From CAVZCC01 sp963773765 (GTDB lineage Bacteria; Actinomycetota; Acidimicrobiia; Acidimicrobiales; Microtrichaceae), in assembly GCA_963773765.1 (NCBI GenBank), contig CAVZCC010000001.1:806001-870000 (forward strand): a stretch of 64,000 bases of DNA, read 5' to 3'. The translations under genes were made by a program, and so were the position numbers. A model generated the notes under the pieces. It did no database searches, was not told where the DNA came from, and saw nothing but the letters and a program-made list of their open reading frames with translations. Positions 36,175-44,580 of the stretch are shown here, one piece after another (the stretch's first letter is position 1; each line of letters opens with the position of its first letter).

Positions 36175-37083
36175 GTGACGTTCGACACCGTACGGGTTGC
36201 AGCAGTCCAGGCGATGCCGGTGGTGCTCGACGCCGAGGCGACCGTCGACAAGGCGATCGACCTCCTCGACCGGGCGGCCGAGGCAGGAGCGACGTTCGCC
36301 GTCTTTCCGGAGTGCTTCATCTCGCTCTACCCCAGTGGGGCGTGGGCGGACCAGGCGACCTCGTGGTCCGACGAGTGCGGCGAGCTGTGGCAACGCATGT
36401 GGGAGTCGAGCGTCGACCTCGGTGGCCCGCTGGTCGAGCGCCTCGGCGCCGCGTGCGCGGAGCGGAACATGCACCTGGCGATCGGGGTGAACGAGCGGGA
36501 GGATCGCCGACCTGGTTCCCTCTACAACGCACTCCTGGTCATCGGCCCCAGCGGCCTCCTGCTGCACCACCGCAAGCTCATGCCGACGATGCACGAGCGA
36601 CTGTTCCACGGCGTGGGGGCCGGAGACGACCTCCACGTGGCCGATGTTCCCGGCGTCGGCCGCGTCGGCGGCCTGATCTGCTGGGAGAACCGGATGCCGC
36701 TCGCCCGTTGGCACGTCTACAAGGCCGGACCGCAGATCTGGGTGGCGCCGACCGCCGACGACAGCGACGGTTGGATCGCATCGATGCGCCACATCGCGAT
36801 CGAAGCCGGCGCGTTCGTCATCAGCGTTCCCCAGTACATCCCGGCCGCGGCGTTCCCGGCGGACTTCCCCCTGGCGCTCCCGACCGACACCGAGGTGTTC
36901 GGTCGCGGTGGGGCCTGCATCGTTGCCCCGTCCGGCGAGGTGATCGGCGGTCCGCTCTACGACGAGGAAGGCATCGTCACAGCTGACTGCGACCTCCGCG
37001 TCGCGCTGCACGCCAAGCGCTACTTCGACGTGGCGGGCCACTACGGCCGCGCCGACGTGCTCGAGGTGGATCGGCAGTCGTAA
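36175..37083 (+). CDS. Nitrilase/carbon-nitrogen hydrolase
   Basis: A 302-residue nitrilase-superfamily enzyme. The catalytic triad is visible as Glu in FPECFISLY (about residue 48), Lys in HRKLMPTMHERLFHG (about residue 130) and Cys in GGLICWENRMPL (about residue 164). The Cys-Trp-Glu-Asn segment fits true nitrilases, which convert nitriles to carboxylic acids and ammonia. The GTG at 36175 was chosen because the next codons give TFDTVRVAAVQAMPV. A hotdog thioesterase gene follows after 10 bases, so they are likely co-transcribed. Confidence 0.92.
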   Translation: MTFDTVRVAAVQAMPVVLDAEATVDKAIDLLDRAAEAGATFAVFPECFISLYPSGAWADQATSWSDECGELWQRMWESSVDLGGPLVERLGAACAERNMHLAIGVNEREDRRPGSLYNALLVIGPSGLLLHHRKLMPTMHERLFHGVGAGDDLHVADVPGVGRVGGLICWENRMPLARWHVYKAGPQIWVAPTADDSDGWIASMRHIAIEAGAFVISVPQYIPAAAFPADFPLALPTDTEVFGRGGACIVAPSGEVIGGPLYDEEGIVTADCDLRVALHAKRYFDVAGHYGRADVLEVDRQS

Positions 37084-37093
37084 GGTCCGAGCG

Positions 37094-37579
37094 GTGCCGG
37101 CGACCGCGAGGGAGGGCCCGGTGGGATCTGCTCCGTTGAGCATCCAGGAGTCGCTGTACCCCGAGCTCACGTGCTTCGGGTGTGGGCACGCCAACCCGGA
37201 CGGGTTCCATCTCCGCAGCTACCGGGACGGCGACCTCACCGTCGCCGAGTTCGATCCCCGCCCCGAACACGACAACGGGTTCGGCTTCCTCAACGGCGGG
37301 ATCATCACCACCGTGCTCGACTGCCACGGAGCTGCGGTCGTCCTCTGGGAGGCCAACGAGCGGGGCTGGGAGCCCGACCCGGGCGCCCCCGCCGCGTTCA
37401 TCACCGCCGGCTTCGAGGTCCGGTTCCTCCGCCCGACCCCGCTCGGTCCGACCGTCTCGCTCCGGGCCACGCCCGGTGACGTGTCCGAGTCATCGATCGT
37501 CGTCCACGCAGAGCTGGTCGTCGACGACAAGACCCGGGCGACGATGGCCGCCACCTGGCTCAGGTTCCACCCACGCTGA
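37094..37579 (+). CDS. PaaI-type hotdog-fold thioesterase
   Basis: A 161-residue acyl-CoA thioesterase-like protein. CFGCGHANPDGFHLRSY (about residues 27-43) is the common N-terminal signature of this subgroup, and FGFLNGGIITTVLDCHG carries the hotdog helix with the usual Gly-Gly and acidic position. RFLRPTPLGPTVSLRA closes the fold. It would release free acids from CoA esters, possibly from aromatic or nitrile-derived acids made by its neighbours. The start is GTG at 37094, 10 bases after the nitrilase stop. Confidence 0.87.
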   Translation: MPATAREGPVGSAPLSIQESLYPELTCFGCGHANPDGFHLRSYRDGDLTVAEFDPRPEHDNGFGFLNGGIITTVLDCHGAAVVLWEANERGWEPDPGAPAAFITAGFEVRFLRPTPLGPTVSLRATPGDVSESSIVVHAELVVDDKTRATMAATWLRFHPR

Positions 37580-37676
37580 CCATCAGGCGCCGCGGCCGTC
37601 CCTCTGCCGACTGATCAGATCTCGTCAGGTCGTTCAGTCGACTCCCTCGAGCCCGCGGAGGTGCAGTCGCGGCCGT

Positions 37677-38468
37677 TCATCGTCCGTCGCCGATGGTGCG
37701 CAGGACACGCCTGGCGACGGACCGGTCGACCGCTTGAACGGTGCCGGGCAGGAACCGCTGGAGGTACCAGAGGCCCTTCGCTCTGGTCGGGACGATGATC
37801 ACGGCCTTGTTGCGAGCAACCCCTCGTAGCGCCGGGCCGGCGAAGCGGGCGGGGGCGATCGGCTTCTGTTTGATCAGTGCCATGAACTGGCGCCCGGTGA
37901 GCGTGCCGGGGGGTGGCATTGGCAGGTCGGCCGGTGGGGATGCGTCGAGGATCGGCGTGTCGATTGCTCCGGGGCAGAGCACGCTCACCTTCACTCCGTG
38001 TTGGCTCGCTTCGGGGCGGAGCGATGTGCTCAGGCCGACCACTCCATGTTTCGTCATGGCGTAGGCGGCGGTCATCGGCGTGGGCACCAGACCAGCCATT
38101 GACGCTGTGTTGACGATGTGCCCGTAGCCCTGGGCCACCATTCGCGGGTAGGTAGCGACGATGCCGTTCACCACGCCCCGGAGGTTCACGTCGATCACGC
38201 GGTCGAAGTACGAGCCGTCCATCAGGTGGGACTCGCCGCCTGTCGAGATGCCGGCGTTGTTGAACAACAAATCGATCCGACCGTGCTCGGCGACGACGTC
38301 GTCGATGGCCGCGATGAACGCCGGCCGATCCCGCACATCGAGTTCGACGTCACCGCCCACGAGATCCGCGGTGACCACCAGCGCACCGCAGCGAAGCAGC
38401 TCCGCTGCCATCGCAGCCCCAATTCCTGAACCTCCCCCGGTGATCACCACCACCTTTCCCTCGAACAT
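37677..38468 (-). CDS. Short-chain dehydrogenase/reductase
   Basis: A 263-residue classical SDR. The cofactor motif is TGGGSGIG (residues 10-17), with NNAGI near 84, catalytic Ser in NTASMAG (about 135) and YAMTK (Tyr about 149, Lys about 153). The C-terminal extension with basic residues (VRNK, ARRVLRTIGDGR) is typical of the YqjQ/DltE-like subgroup. The substrate is unknown. The ATG at 38468 follows a GGAGG site. It is divergent from the cyclase gene; the 207-base gap contains no recognised gene. Confidence 0.9.
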   Translation of the reverse strand: MFEGKVVVITGGGSGIGAAMAAELLRCGALVVTADLVGGDVELDVRDRPAFIAAIDDVVAEHGRIDLLFNNAGISTGGESHLMDGSYFDRVIDVNLRGVVNGIVATYPRMVAQGYGHIVNTASMAGLVPTPMTAAYAMTKHGVVGLSTSLRPEASQHGVKVSVLCPGAIDTPILDASPPADLPMPPPGTLTGRQFMALIKQKPIAPARFAGPALRGVARNKAVIIVPTRAKGLWYLQRFLPGTVQAVDRSVARRVLRTIGDGR

Positions 38469-38675
38469 GCATCCTCCCGGTGCCAGAGACCGCCCACGTG
38501 TGTGTGGGTCACCATTGGCTACCAGGCAGGTCCAGCGACGCCTCACCGGCCACGACATCTCGGCCGATGCCAAGCCGTACTGGATTCACCGCCACGGCCC
38601 GGTCTCGCCGGAACGCTGACGCACCCGACAGCGATCCCCCGTCGCACTCGCCGCGCCGCATGACAGACTCGAGGC

Positions 38676-40620
38676 GTGTCGACCCGCGAGGAGCTCCTGG
38701 AACACGCCCGGGACGCATACCGCCAGAGCCGGTGGGCCGCGGCTCGGTCCGCTCTGGAGGACGCGGATGCCGACCAGCCGCTCGGGGCCGAGGACCTCGA
38801 GCGCCTCGCCTGGTCATGCCGCTGGGAGAGCGATACCGGTGGGTTCCTGAACACCCTGGAACGGGCGGAGGTGGCGTTCACCGCCACCGGTGGGATGGCC
38901 GGCGCCGCACGGATGGCACTGGAGCAGGCCCGCCATCACGCCATGATGCTCGACGGCGCGGTGGCCCTCACCTGCTACGTCCGAGCCACCGAGTACCTGG
39001 CCGAGGCGCCGGAGTGCGCCGAACACGCACAGGCGCAGTGGTCGCTGGCCTTCACGCTGATGGCGGGTGGCGACCTAGCGGCGGCGAAGGCAGCGCTCCT
39101 CGACGCACGCTCGATCGCGCGACGGGTCAGCAGCCCGGGCATGGAGGCCATGGCGTTGCAGGGGCTGGCCCACGTGGCCGCCACCGCTGGTGAGGTGGAC
39201 GAGGTGCTTCCGCTGCTCGACGAGGCGGCGGCGCTGGCCATGCGACCCGGGGTCGCCCCTGTCGACGCGGGCTACGTGTACTGCGCGGTGATCTCGGTCT
39301 GTCGGGCGCTCTGCGACTGGGGGCGGGCCACCGAGTGGACCAAGGTGTCGACCCGCTACTGCGAGCGCGAGTCGATCGCGGGGTACACGGGGTTGTGCCG
39401 GTTCCACCAGGGTGAGATCGACCGGCTCCACGGTCACCTGGCAGAGGCGGAACAGCGGGTCCTGCAAGCGTGCCAGGAGCTGCTGGGCATCAACCGATAC
39501 AGCGCCGGCTGGGGCTACAGCGAGCTGGTCGAGATCCGGGTGCGTCGCGGCGACCTCGACGGTGCCGAGGAAGCACTCGCCGAGGCCATCGCTCTGGGCG
39601 ACGACGGCCAGCCGGGGCGGGGCCGCCTGTTGTTGGCCCAGGGGGACGCCAGGGCAGCGGTCCAGAGCCTCAGCCGCTCGCTCACGGACCCTGGGTTCGT
39701 GGCACGGGAGCGCCGCGTCTTCCTCCTCCCCGTGTACGTCGCCGCCTGCGTGGCGGTCGGCGACGAGCACGCAGCGGCCGAGGGCGTGGCGGAGCTCGAC
39801 GAGATGGCCCGACGGTTGGGCACGCGTGGACCGGCCGCCGCGGCTGCCGTCGCACGTGGGCGCCTGTCGCTCCATCGCGGCGACACGGAGTCGGCGATCG
39901 CTGCGCTGCGGGAGGGGGTCCGCATGTGGAGCGAGGTCGAGGCCCCGTACGAAGCCGCCGAGACGCGGGTGCTGCTCGCTCGGGCCCTGACCGGCGACGG
40001 AGACAGCGCAGGTGCACGACTCGAGCTCAAGGCCGCCGCCCGCCTCGTGGACGAGTTCGGCGTCGCCGTCGACCTGGACATCGCGCCGGCGAGACCCGCG
40101 GGGGCCCGCACCACCCGCACCTTCCTGTTCTCCGACATCGTCGAGTCGACGCGACTGTCCGAGGCGATGGGCGATGCCGCATGGGAGCCGCTGCTGCAGT
40201 GGCACGACCGCACCTTGAGAGCCGAGTTCGAGCGGTGGAACGGCGAGGAGATCAAGCACGGGGGCGACGGGTTCTTCGTCGCCTTCGGCGATGCCGACGA
40301 CGGCATCGAGTGCGCTGTTTCGATCCAGCGCGCCCTCGCGCGCCACCGTGCCGAGCACGGCTTCGCTCCGAGCGTCCGCATCGGGCTCCACGTCGGCGAA
40401 GCGACCGCCCGCGATGCGGACTACTTCGGATCGGCGGTCACGCGGGCCGCCCGCGTCTCGGCCGCCGCCGGTGCCGGCGAGGTGCTCGCGAGCTGCGGCC
40501 GCCGTCGCCGCCTGCAGGCGAGGGGTCCCCGTGTCGATGGAGCGAACGCTCGAGCTCAAGGGCATCGCCGATCCCGTCATCGCCGTCCTGGTGAGATGGG
40601 ACGATCCATCGGAGGTGTAG
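38676..40620 (+). CDS. TPR-containing class III adenylate/guanylate cyclase, late frameshift
   Basis: About 647 residues. The first 460 are helical TPR-like repeats (many Ala/Leu helices such as GRLSLHRGDTESAIAALREG). A class III nucleotide cyclase domain follows: TFLFSDIVESTRL with metal Asp487, EIKHGGDGFFVAF with substrate-region Lys and metal Asp531, and AVTRAARVSAAA where the usual catalytic Asn is Thr589 while Arg593 is kept. An extra T near 40495 shifts the frame; corrected, the protein ends RGVPVSMERTLELKG through VRWDDPSEV at the TAG of 40620. The start is GTG at 38676. It probably makes cyclic nucleotide in response to a protein or ligand bound by the repeats. Confidence 0.85.
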
Positions 40621-40677
40621 GGCGAGCGACCTCGGTCCCGCAGGGCCATGGCCCGTCCGAGGCGGCTGGGCCGTAGG

Positions 40678-40731
40678 CGACGGCGGCGCACCAGCGGCTG
40701 GGGCACGCATCTCGAAGCGCACCATGAGCAT
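40678..40731 (-). pseudogene. Truncated LLM-class oxidoreductase 5' end (copy 1 of the duplication)
   Basis: The second copy of the stub starts with ATG at 40731 and reads MLMVRFEMRAPAAGAPPSPT. It differs from copy 2 in one residue and in a later frame because of a missing G. Similarity to LLM proteins ends at the same codon in both copies, so the truncation happened before the duplication. Confidence 0.4.
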
Positions 40732-40899
40732 CTACCCGCTTGCCTCCACGACTTCCGGGGCGTCAACGGTGTGCCGATCCTCCAGAACCGACGAGACCTC
40801 GGTCCCGCAGGGCCATGGCCCGTCCGAGGCGGCTGGGCCCGTAGGCGACGGCGGCGCACCAGCGGCTGGGGCACGCATCTCGAAGCGCACCATGAACAT
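40732..40899 (-). pseudogene. Truncated LLM-class oxidoreductase 5' end (copy 2 of the duplication)
   Basis: From ATG at 40899 the minus strand reads MFMVRFEMRAPAAGAPPSPT. The RFxMRAPxxGAP pattern matches the N-terminus of LLM-class F420-dependent oxidoreductases. The frame then continues with unrelated residues to a TAG about 55 codons on, directly before the ATG of copy 1. A GGAGG site lies about 10 bases upstream of the ATG. It follows the SDR gene (40995-41837) on the same strand, as if an LLM gene once stood there and was deleted after its first codons. Confidence 0.45.
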
Positions 40900-40994
40900 C
40901 TACCCGCTTGCCTCCCACGACTTCCGGGGCGTCAACGGTGTGCCCGATCCTCCAGAACCGACGCGACCGTCGCGGCTTGAGCCGACGCTTTGTC

Positions 40995-41837
40995 TCATCC
41001 GTCGGAAGCGTTCCCCGTCGAGGCGGCGGCGACGTCGATCATCACGCGCACGGCGTCGTTGCGCGGCATCGCGCCGAGGTACGGGAAGCCGACGCGGACA
41101 TCTGCTCCCGCGAGCCAGGTCGGGCCGTTGGCGAGATTCGCTATCGCGTCGGCGGCGACCGTCTCCGCCGGCGTTGCTCCGGGGACAGGCGACTCGATGC
41201 TGGGCAGCTGTCCGTGCTGGGCCATCATCCGGCGTTGCGCCGGGGTGTCAGTGAGGCCGAGTACGAGCCCGAGCACATCGACGCCCGACTCGTTCAGCTC
41301 GGCCCAGAGCGCTTCGGCCATCACCATGTCGAACGCCTTCGTGGCGCCGTAGGCGACGAGGTTCGGCGCACCGACAAGCCCGGCACCCGAGGAGAGCAGC
41401 ACAATCCCTCCCCGACCACGTTCGACCATCGGTGCGGCGAAGTGGTGGCACAAACGCAGCGGCATCACGCAGTTGCGCTGCACCATCGACACTGCGGTCT
41501 CGATGGGCTCGGAGAGGAAGGGCCGAACATTCGGATCGGCACCGGCGCAGTAGATGAGGAGCCCGACGTCGATGTCGTCGGTCGCTGCATCAATGGACGT
41601 CATCGCGTCGTCGTCCGCGAGGTCGATCGCGACGACTCGAACGTCAACACCGAACGTCCCCCGCAGCTCACTGGCGACGTCGTCGAGCACAGCCTGACGT
41701 CGAGCCAACAAGACGACGTTCAGTCCCCGCTCGGCGATCTGCCGGGCGAACGCCGCGCCGACCCCCTCGGAAGCGCCCGCGATGACGGCCCACGGGCCGT
41801 AGCGCCCGACGAAGTCGATCACGTTCTTGTCGGTCAC
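40995..41837 (-). CDS. Short-chain dehydrogenase/reductase
   Basis: A 280-residue SDR. The cofactor motif is a variant, AGASEGVGAAFA (about residues 19-30). The YCAGAD segment replaces the classical NNAG, the catalytic Ser lies in VLLSSGAG, and YGATKAF supplies Tyr and Lys. These features fit the group of SDRs with weak NNAG motifs. Codon usage is less extreme in G/C third positions than in the window's core genes. The start is GTG at 41837. The LLM stubs lie downstream on the same strand. Confidence 0.88.
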   Translation of the reverse strand: MTDKNVIDFVGRYGPWAVIAGASEGVGAAFARQIAERGLNVVLLARRQAVLDDVASELRGTFGVDVRVVAIDLADDDAMTSIDAATDDIDVGLLIYCAGADPNVRPFLSEPIETAVSMVQRNCVMPLRLCHHFAAPMVERGRGGIVLLSSGAGLVGAPNLVAYGATKAFDMVMAEALWAELNESGVDVLGLVLGLTDTPAQRRMMAQHGQLPSIESPVPGATPAETVAADAIANLANGPTWLAGADVRVGFPYLGAMPRNDAVRVMIDVAAASTGNASDG

Positions 41838-42166
41838 TGGAAAACCCCCTGTGTCATCGCCACCCCGTTGTGAGGAGATGGCTTCCCGACGATACGCGCC
41901 AGGGCTGCCGGCCCTCCGATGACCCGCAGCAACTCCCTGGCCAGATGACCTCGAGCGGAACCCAATCCCGAGAGACCTCCTAGCTGCTCGTCGCCGCGCC
42001 CGTGGCCCGGTGACTGCCCTTCATCCCGCGTAGTCGCTCCACATGACGACTCGATCACCGTCGTTCCGAAGGCGGGGTGTCACTCGCCGGCGTGACGATC
42101 GGTGCCCGCCATGGCTGGCGGGTGGCAGCCGTTACTCTGCGGGAATCCACCTACACGGGGGCACAG
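41838..42166. other. Intergenic region without a convincing gene
   Basis: This stretch of 329 bases separates the divergent SDR gene and the alpha/beta hydrolase remnant. A 74-codon minus-strand frame (41834-42058) ends in a GTGA overlap with the SDR start, but it has no recognisable similarity and an unconvincing composition. Promoters for both flanking genes are expected here; no clear operator or terminator is visible. Confidence 0.4.
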
Positions 42167-42637
42167 ATGCGGGTGATGGTCGGCGACATCCAGGTTGAGT
42201 ACGTTCTCAACGGTCCAGAGGACGGCACGCCGATCGTTCTCATCTCTGGGCTCTACCAGTCGCTGACCCTCTGGCCCTTGGAGTTCACGACGGCGCTTTC
42301 CGCCGCAGGGTTTCGCGTGCTCGACGTTCGACAATCGTGACGTTGGCCGGTCCTCGTACGAGACACGGCCCGCACCGGACGTCGCCGCAGTGCTTGGCGG
42401 CGACCTGTCGGGCGTGAACTACACGTTGTCCGACATGGCGGCCGACGTCGTGCAGCGGTCGGCCGGGAGCTCGGCACGGATCCGACCCACCAGGCCGCTG
42501 CTCGGCCAGGCCGGGCTACGCGGCGTGCCGACCGCGCAGACCTGGTGACCCTCGAGGGCATGGGCCATCAGCCCCAAGACCCGGCGCGGTGGCAGGCGAT
42601 CGCCGAAGCAGTGATCGGCCACATCGACCGAAGCTAG
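42167..42637 (+). pseudogene. Alpha/beta hydrolase remnant with internal deletion
   Basis: The N-terminal part (start MRVMVGDIQVEYVLNGPEDG, then VLISGLYQSLTLWP) continues in a second frame as FDNRDVGRSSYETRP and YTLSDMAADVV, after one extra G near 42323. The C-terminal part LVTLEGMGHQPQDPARW through AEAVIGHIDRS is recognisable and holds the catalytic-type His. The middle of the fold, including the nucleophile elbow and cap, is missing: only about 30 unrecognised residues join the halves. The total is about 155 residues instead of about 280. A GGGGG site precedes the ATG at 42167. It is probably a decayed gene. Confidence 0.65.
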
Positions 42638-42813
42638 CGGCCCTGGTTCAACAGCAGTCGTCCAGCAGACTCCTCAGCCGCTGCGGGCGTGCGCCTGTCC
42701 AATGGACTGGGTCACGGTTCAGCTCGCTCGAAGCGGTCGGCCGGCAGTTGCCCGTGCGTGGCTGGGCGTGATGCAACAAGCCGAAGAGGTTCACGTCCTG
42801 CCAAGGGCACTTC

Positions 42814-42838
42814 GGGGGTAGGGAATTCCCCAACCCCC
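42814..42838. terminator. GC-rich palindrome, probable terminator
   Basis: A 25-base imperfect palindrome is centred on GAATTC: GGGGGT-A-GGGAATTCCC-C-AACCCCC. It lies 2 bases beyond the stop of the minus-strand lipoprotein gene and about 180 bases after the hydrolase remnant. Its position between convergent genes fits a bidirectional terminator, though no T-tract follows. Confidence 0.5.
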
Positions 42839-42839
42839 T

Positions 42840-43241
42840 TCAGGGGTCGGACGCCGGGATCCAGCAGAGGTGCCCGTCGACGGGGAAGCCGGGATACCAG
42901 GCCGAGACCTGGGAGATGCCCCCGTACACGAACCCTCCCCACTCTGCGCACTTCAGGGTCGCCGCCTCGTAGCTGGGGGCACGGAGGATGAACTGGGGTC
43001 CCCAGACCTCGCCGGAACAGGTTCCGTCCCGCGAGTGGAAGACCACGGCGTTGCCCGGAGTGTCCTGCGGCCCGAGATAGCGGAGGTCGTACGGTGCGGG
43101 TTCGAAGCGCGGGTCGGTGAAGCACTCGCCCTCCGCTGCTTCCCACGCCGCGTCGGGATCCGGTGGCGGTGCGGGTGCACAGGATGCAGCGAGGACCATC
43201 GCTGCGAGGAACGCGGCGACGACGAACGGTCGAACCTTCAT
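42840..43241 (-). CDS. Small secreted lipoprotein of unknown function
   Basis: A 133-residue protein with a short basic n-region, a hydrophobic core and the lipobox LAASC (Cys21). A Pro/Ala linker and a compact domain with Cys at about 41, 75, 98 and 126 follow, possibly two disulfides. A Trp/Tyr/Gly-rich end (VYGGISQVSAWYPGF) follows. No family is recognised. The start MKVRPFVVAAFL at 43241 follows a GGGGAG-type site. It is divergent from the SDR gene at 43431. Confidence 0.7.
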   Translation of the reverse strand: MKVRPFVVAAFLAAMVLAASCAPAPPPDPDAAWEAAEGECFTDPRFEPAPYDLRYLGPQDTPGNAVVFHSRDGTCSGEVWGPQFILRAPSYEAATLKCAEWGGFVYGGISQVSAWYPGFPVDGHLCWIPASDP

Positions 43242-43430
43242 GGGCTCCCCTCCCCCGAGCAGGCCATCGGCCTCACCGGCGCGCTCATGGTAGGAGACGA
43301 GCTCCGCCGATGACGGCTGGAACTCCCGATCCGACGATCAGCAGCGCCGCGACCGTGCGTCAGGCACATCACCGACCGAGCTACCGTGTCCCGCCACTGA
43401 CCGGGGCGTTCTTGGGGGACGGGAGTTGTG

Positions 43431-44315
43431 ATGGGAGAGCAGGACTCGTCGGGCATCGCCGTCGTCACTGGTTCAAGCACGGGGATTGGTCGCGCGACGG
43501 TGCTGCGTCTCGCTCGCGACGGCCACCATGTGGTTGCCACGATGCGACAGCCCGATGGTTCCGACCTGACTGAGTTGGCAGCGTCCGAGAGCCTGTCGAT
43601 CGAAACGGCAGCGCTCGACGTGGTGTCGGACGACTCGGTCGCTCAGCTGTTCAGCGACGTCATCGAACGTCATGGTCGGGTCGATGTGCTTGTGGCGAAC
43701 GCCGGAATAGGCGGAAGTGGCGGACCCCTCGAGATGGCGTCGCTCGATGACCTGCGCGACGCGATGGAGACGAACTTCTTTGGCGCAGTCAGATGCGTCA
43801 AGGCCGTGCTGCCCTCGATGCGTGAACGCGGCTCGGGCTCGATCGTCGCGATGTCAAGCCAGGCCGGCCGGTTGGCACCGGCGACCATGCCGGCGTACGT
43901 CGCATCGAAGTGGGCCCTCGAAGGAGCAATGGAGTCGCTCGCGGCGTCCGTCGCTCCATTCGGCATCCGGGTCTCGATCATCGAACCCGGTGTCATCCTC
44001 ACGCCGATCTTCGGCAAGGGTGACCTCGGCCCGCCGTCTCCGTACCAGCCTGCAACGGATGTGTTCCTGCAGACCCTCATGCATGACATCGAGCGGGGAA
44101 GCGACCCGTCGGTCGTGGCCGATTGCGTTTCACACGCGATCACCACCGATAGCCCTCAACTTCGGTATCCGACTGGCCAGGGCGCCGAACGAAACCTTCG
44201 GGTGCGAGCGTCCATGACCGACCAGGAATGCGTCGAACTCAATCGGCTCCCAGTCGCCGAACAGGTAGAACGCTCCGACGGAGAAAGGCTGAAGGTGACC
44301 CGTCACCGGGGCTGA
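43431..44315 (+). CDS. Short-chain dehydrogenase/reductase
   Basis: A 294-residue classical SDR. The cofactor motif is TGSSTGIG (about residues 14-21), with NAGIGG near 88, catalytic Ser in AMSSQAG and YVASKWALEG (Tyr, Lys). IEPGVILTPIFGKGD is typical of the subgroup. The ATG at 43431 follows GGGAG by 6 bases; GTG at 43428 is an alternative. Codon third positions include many A and T, unlike the neighbouring core genes, so recent acquisition is plausible. It is the last gene before the tRNA-Val gene. Confidence 0.9.
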   Translation: MGEQDSSGIAVVTGSSTGIGRATVLRLARDGHHVVATMRQPDGSDLTELAASESLSIETAALDVVSDDSVAQLFSDVIERHGRVDVLVANAGIGGSGGPLEMASLDDLRDAMETNFFGAVRCVKAVLPSMRERGSGSIVAMSSQAGRLAPATMPAYVASKWALEGAMESLAASVAPFGIRVSIIEPGVILTPIFGKGDLGPPSPYQPATDVFLQTLMHDIERGSDPSVVADCVSHAITTDSPQLRYPTGQGAERNLRVRASMTDQECVELNRLPVAEQVERSDGERLKVTRHRG

Positions 44316-44382
44316 TCCTCACGAGCCCGAACGACGGCGCCGACACCCATCGTCTCGTCTCTCAAACCTCAACGACAACAAG

Positions 44383-44456
44383 TGGGCGCGGAGGGACTCG
44401 AACCCCCGACTCCCTGGATGTAAACCAGGTGCTCTGACCAGCTGAGCTACACGCCC
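44383..44456 (-). tRNA. tRNA-Val (anticodon TAC)
   Basis: A 74-base cloverleaf is read on the minus strand. Its acceptor stem is GGGCGTG with CGCGCCC and discriminator A. The D arm is GCTC/GAGC, the anticodon stem CCTGG/CCAGG carries loop TTTACAT (anticodon TAC, valine), and the T arm GGGGG-TTCGAGT-CCCTC is complete. CCA is not encoded. Its 3' end points toward the lower-GC accessory region, a common insertion point for genomic islands. Confidence 0.95.
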
Positions 44457-44580
44457 GGAGCCGCCGATCGTACCGGGGGCATCCACCGCACGGCATGGTC
44501 CCGTGGGCCGAACGGCCCCGATCTGGCCCCCGGTGGCGACCATTGCTTGAGGCCCGTTCGGATTCTGCCGATCAGGGGGC

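Larger units (their letters stand above)
40628..40965. repeat. 167-bp tandem duplication
   Basis: Two tandem copies lie at 40628-40794 and about 40795-40965 and are nearly identical. Differences are mostly single added C bases in copy 2 (GGGCCCGTAGG, CTCCCACG, GTGCCCGATC) plus a few substitutions. Each unit contains the palindrome GGGCCATGGCCC and, on the minus strand, a ribosome-site-like GGAGG with an ATG followed by about 18 codons of an LLM-like N-terminus. The block fills most of the 374 bases between the cyclase and the SDR gene. Confidence 0.95.

Noticed and set aside
38469..38675. Plus-strand frame ending with QVQRRLTGHDISADAKPYW-like residues before the cyclase
   Set aside because: It could be the tail of a lost gene, but there is no start or recognisable domain, and the frame overlaps the divergent SDR gene.
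41834..42058. 74-codon minus-strand frame ending in a GTGA overlap with an SDR start
   Set aside because: The overlap looks attractive, but there is no similarity, no ribosome site and poor composition, so it was left as intergenic.
42648..42833. Short open frames on both strands before the palindrome
   Set aside because: No ribosome site, no similarity and low coding bias. Possible transposase remnant considered, but no inverted repeats or motifs were seen.
44383..44456. Attachment-site duplication of the tRNA 3' end within the accessory region
   Set aside because: I looked for repeats of the T-arm and acceptor sequence between 25 and 44 kb and saw none by eye; a computed search is needed.
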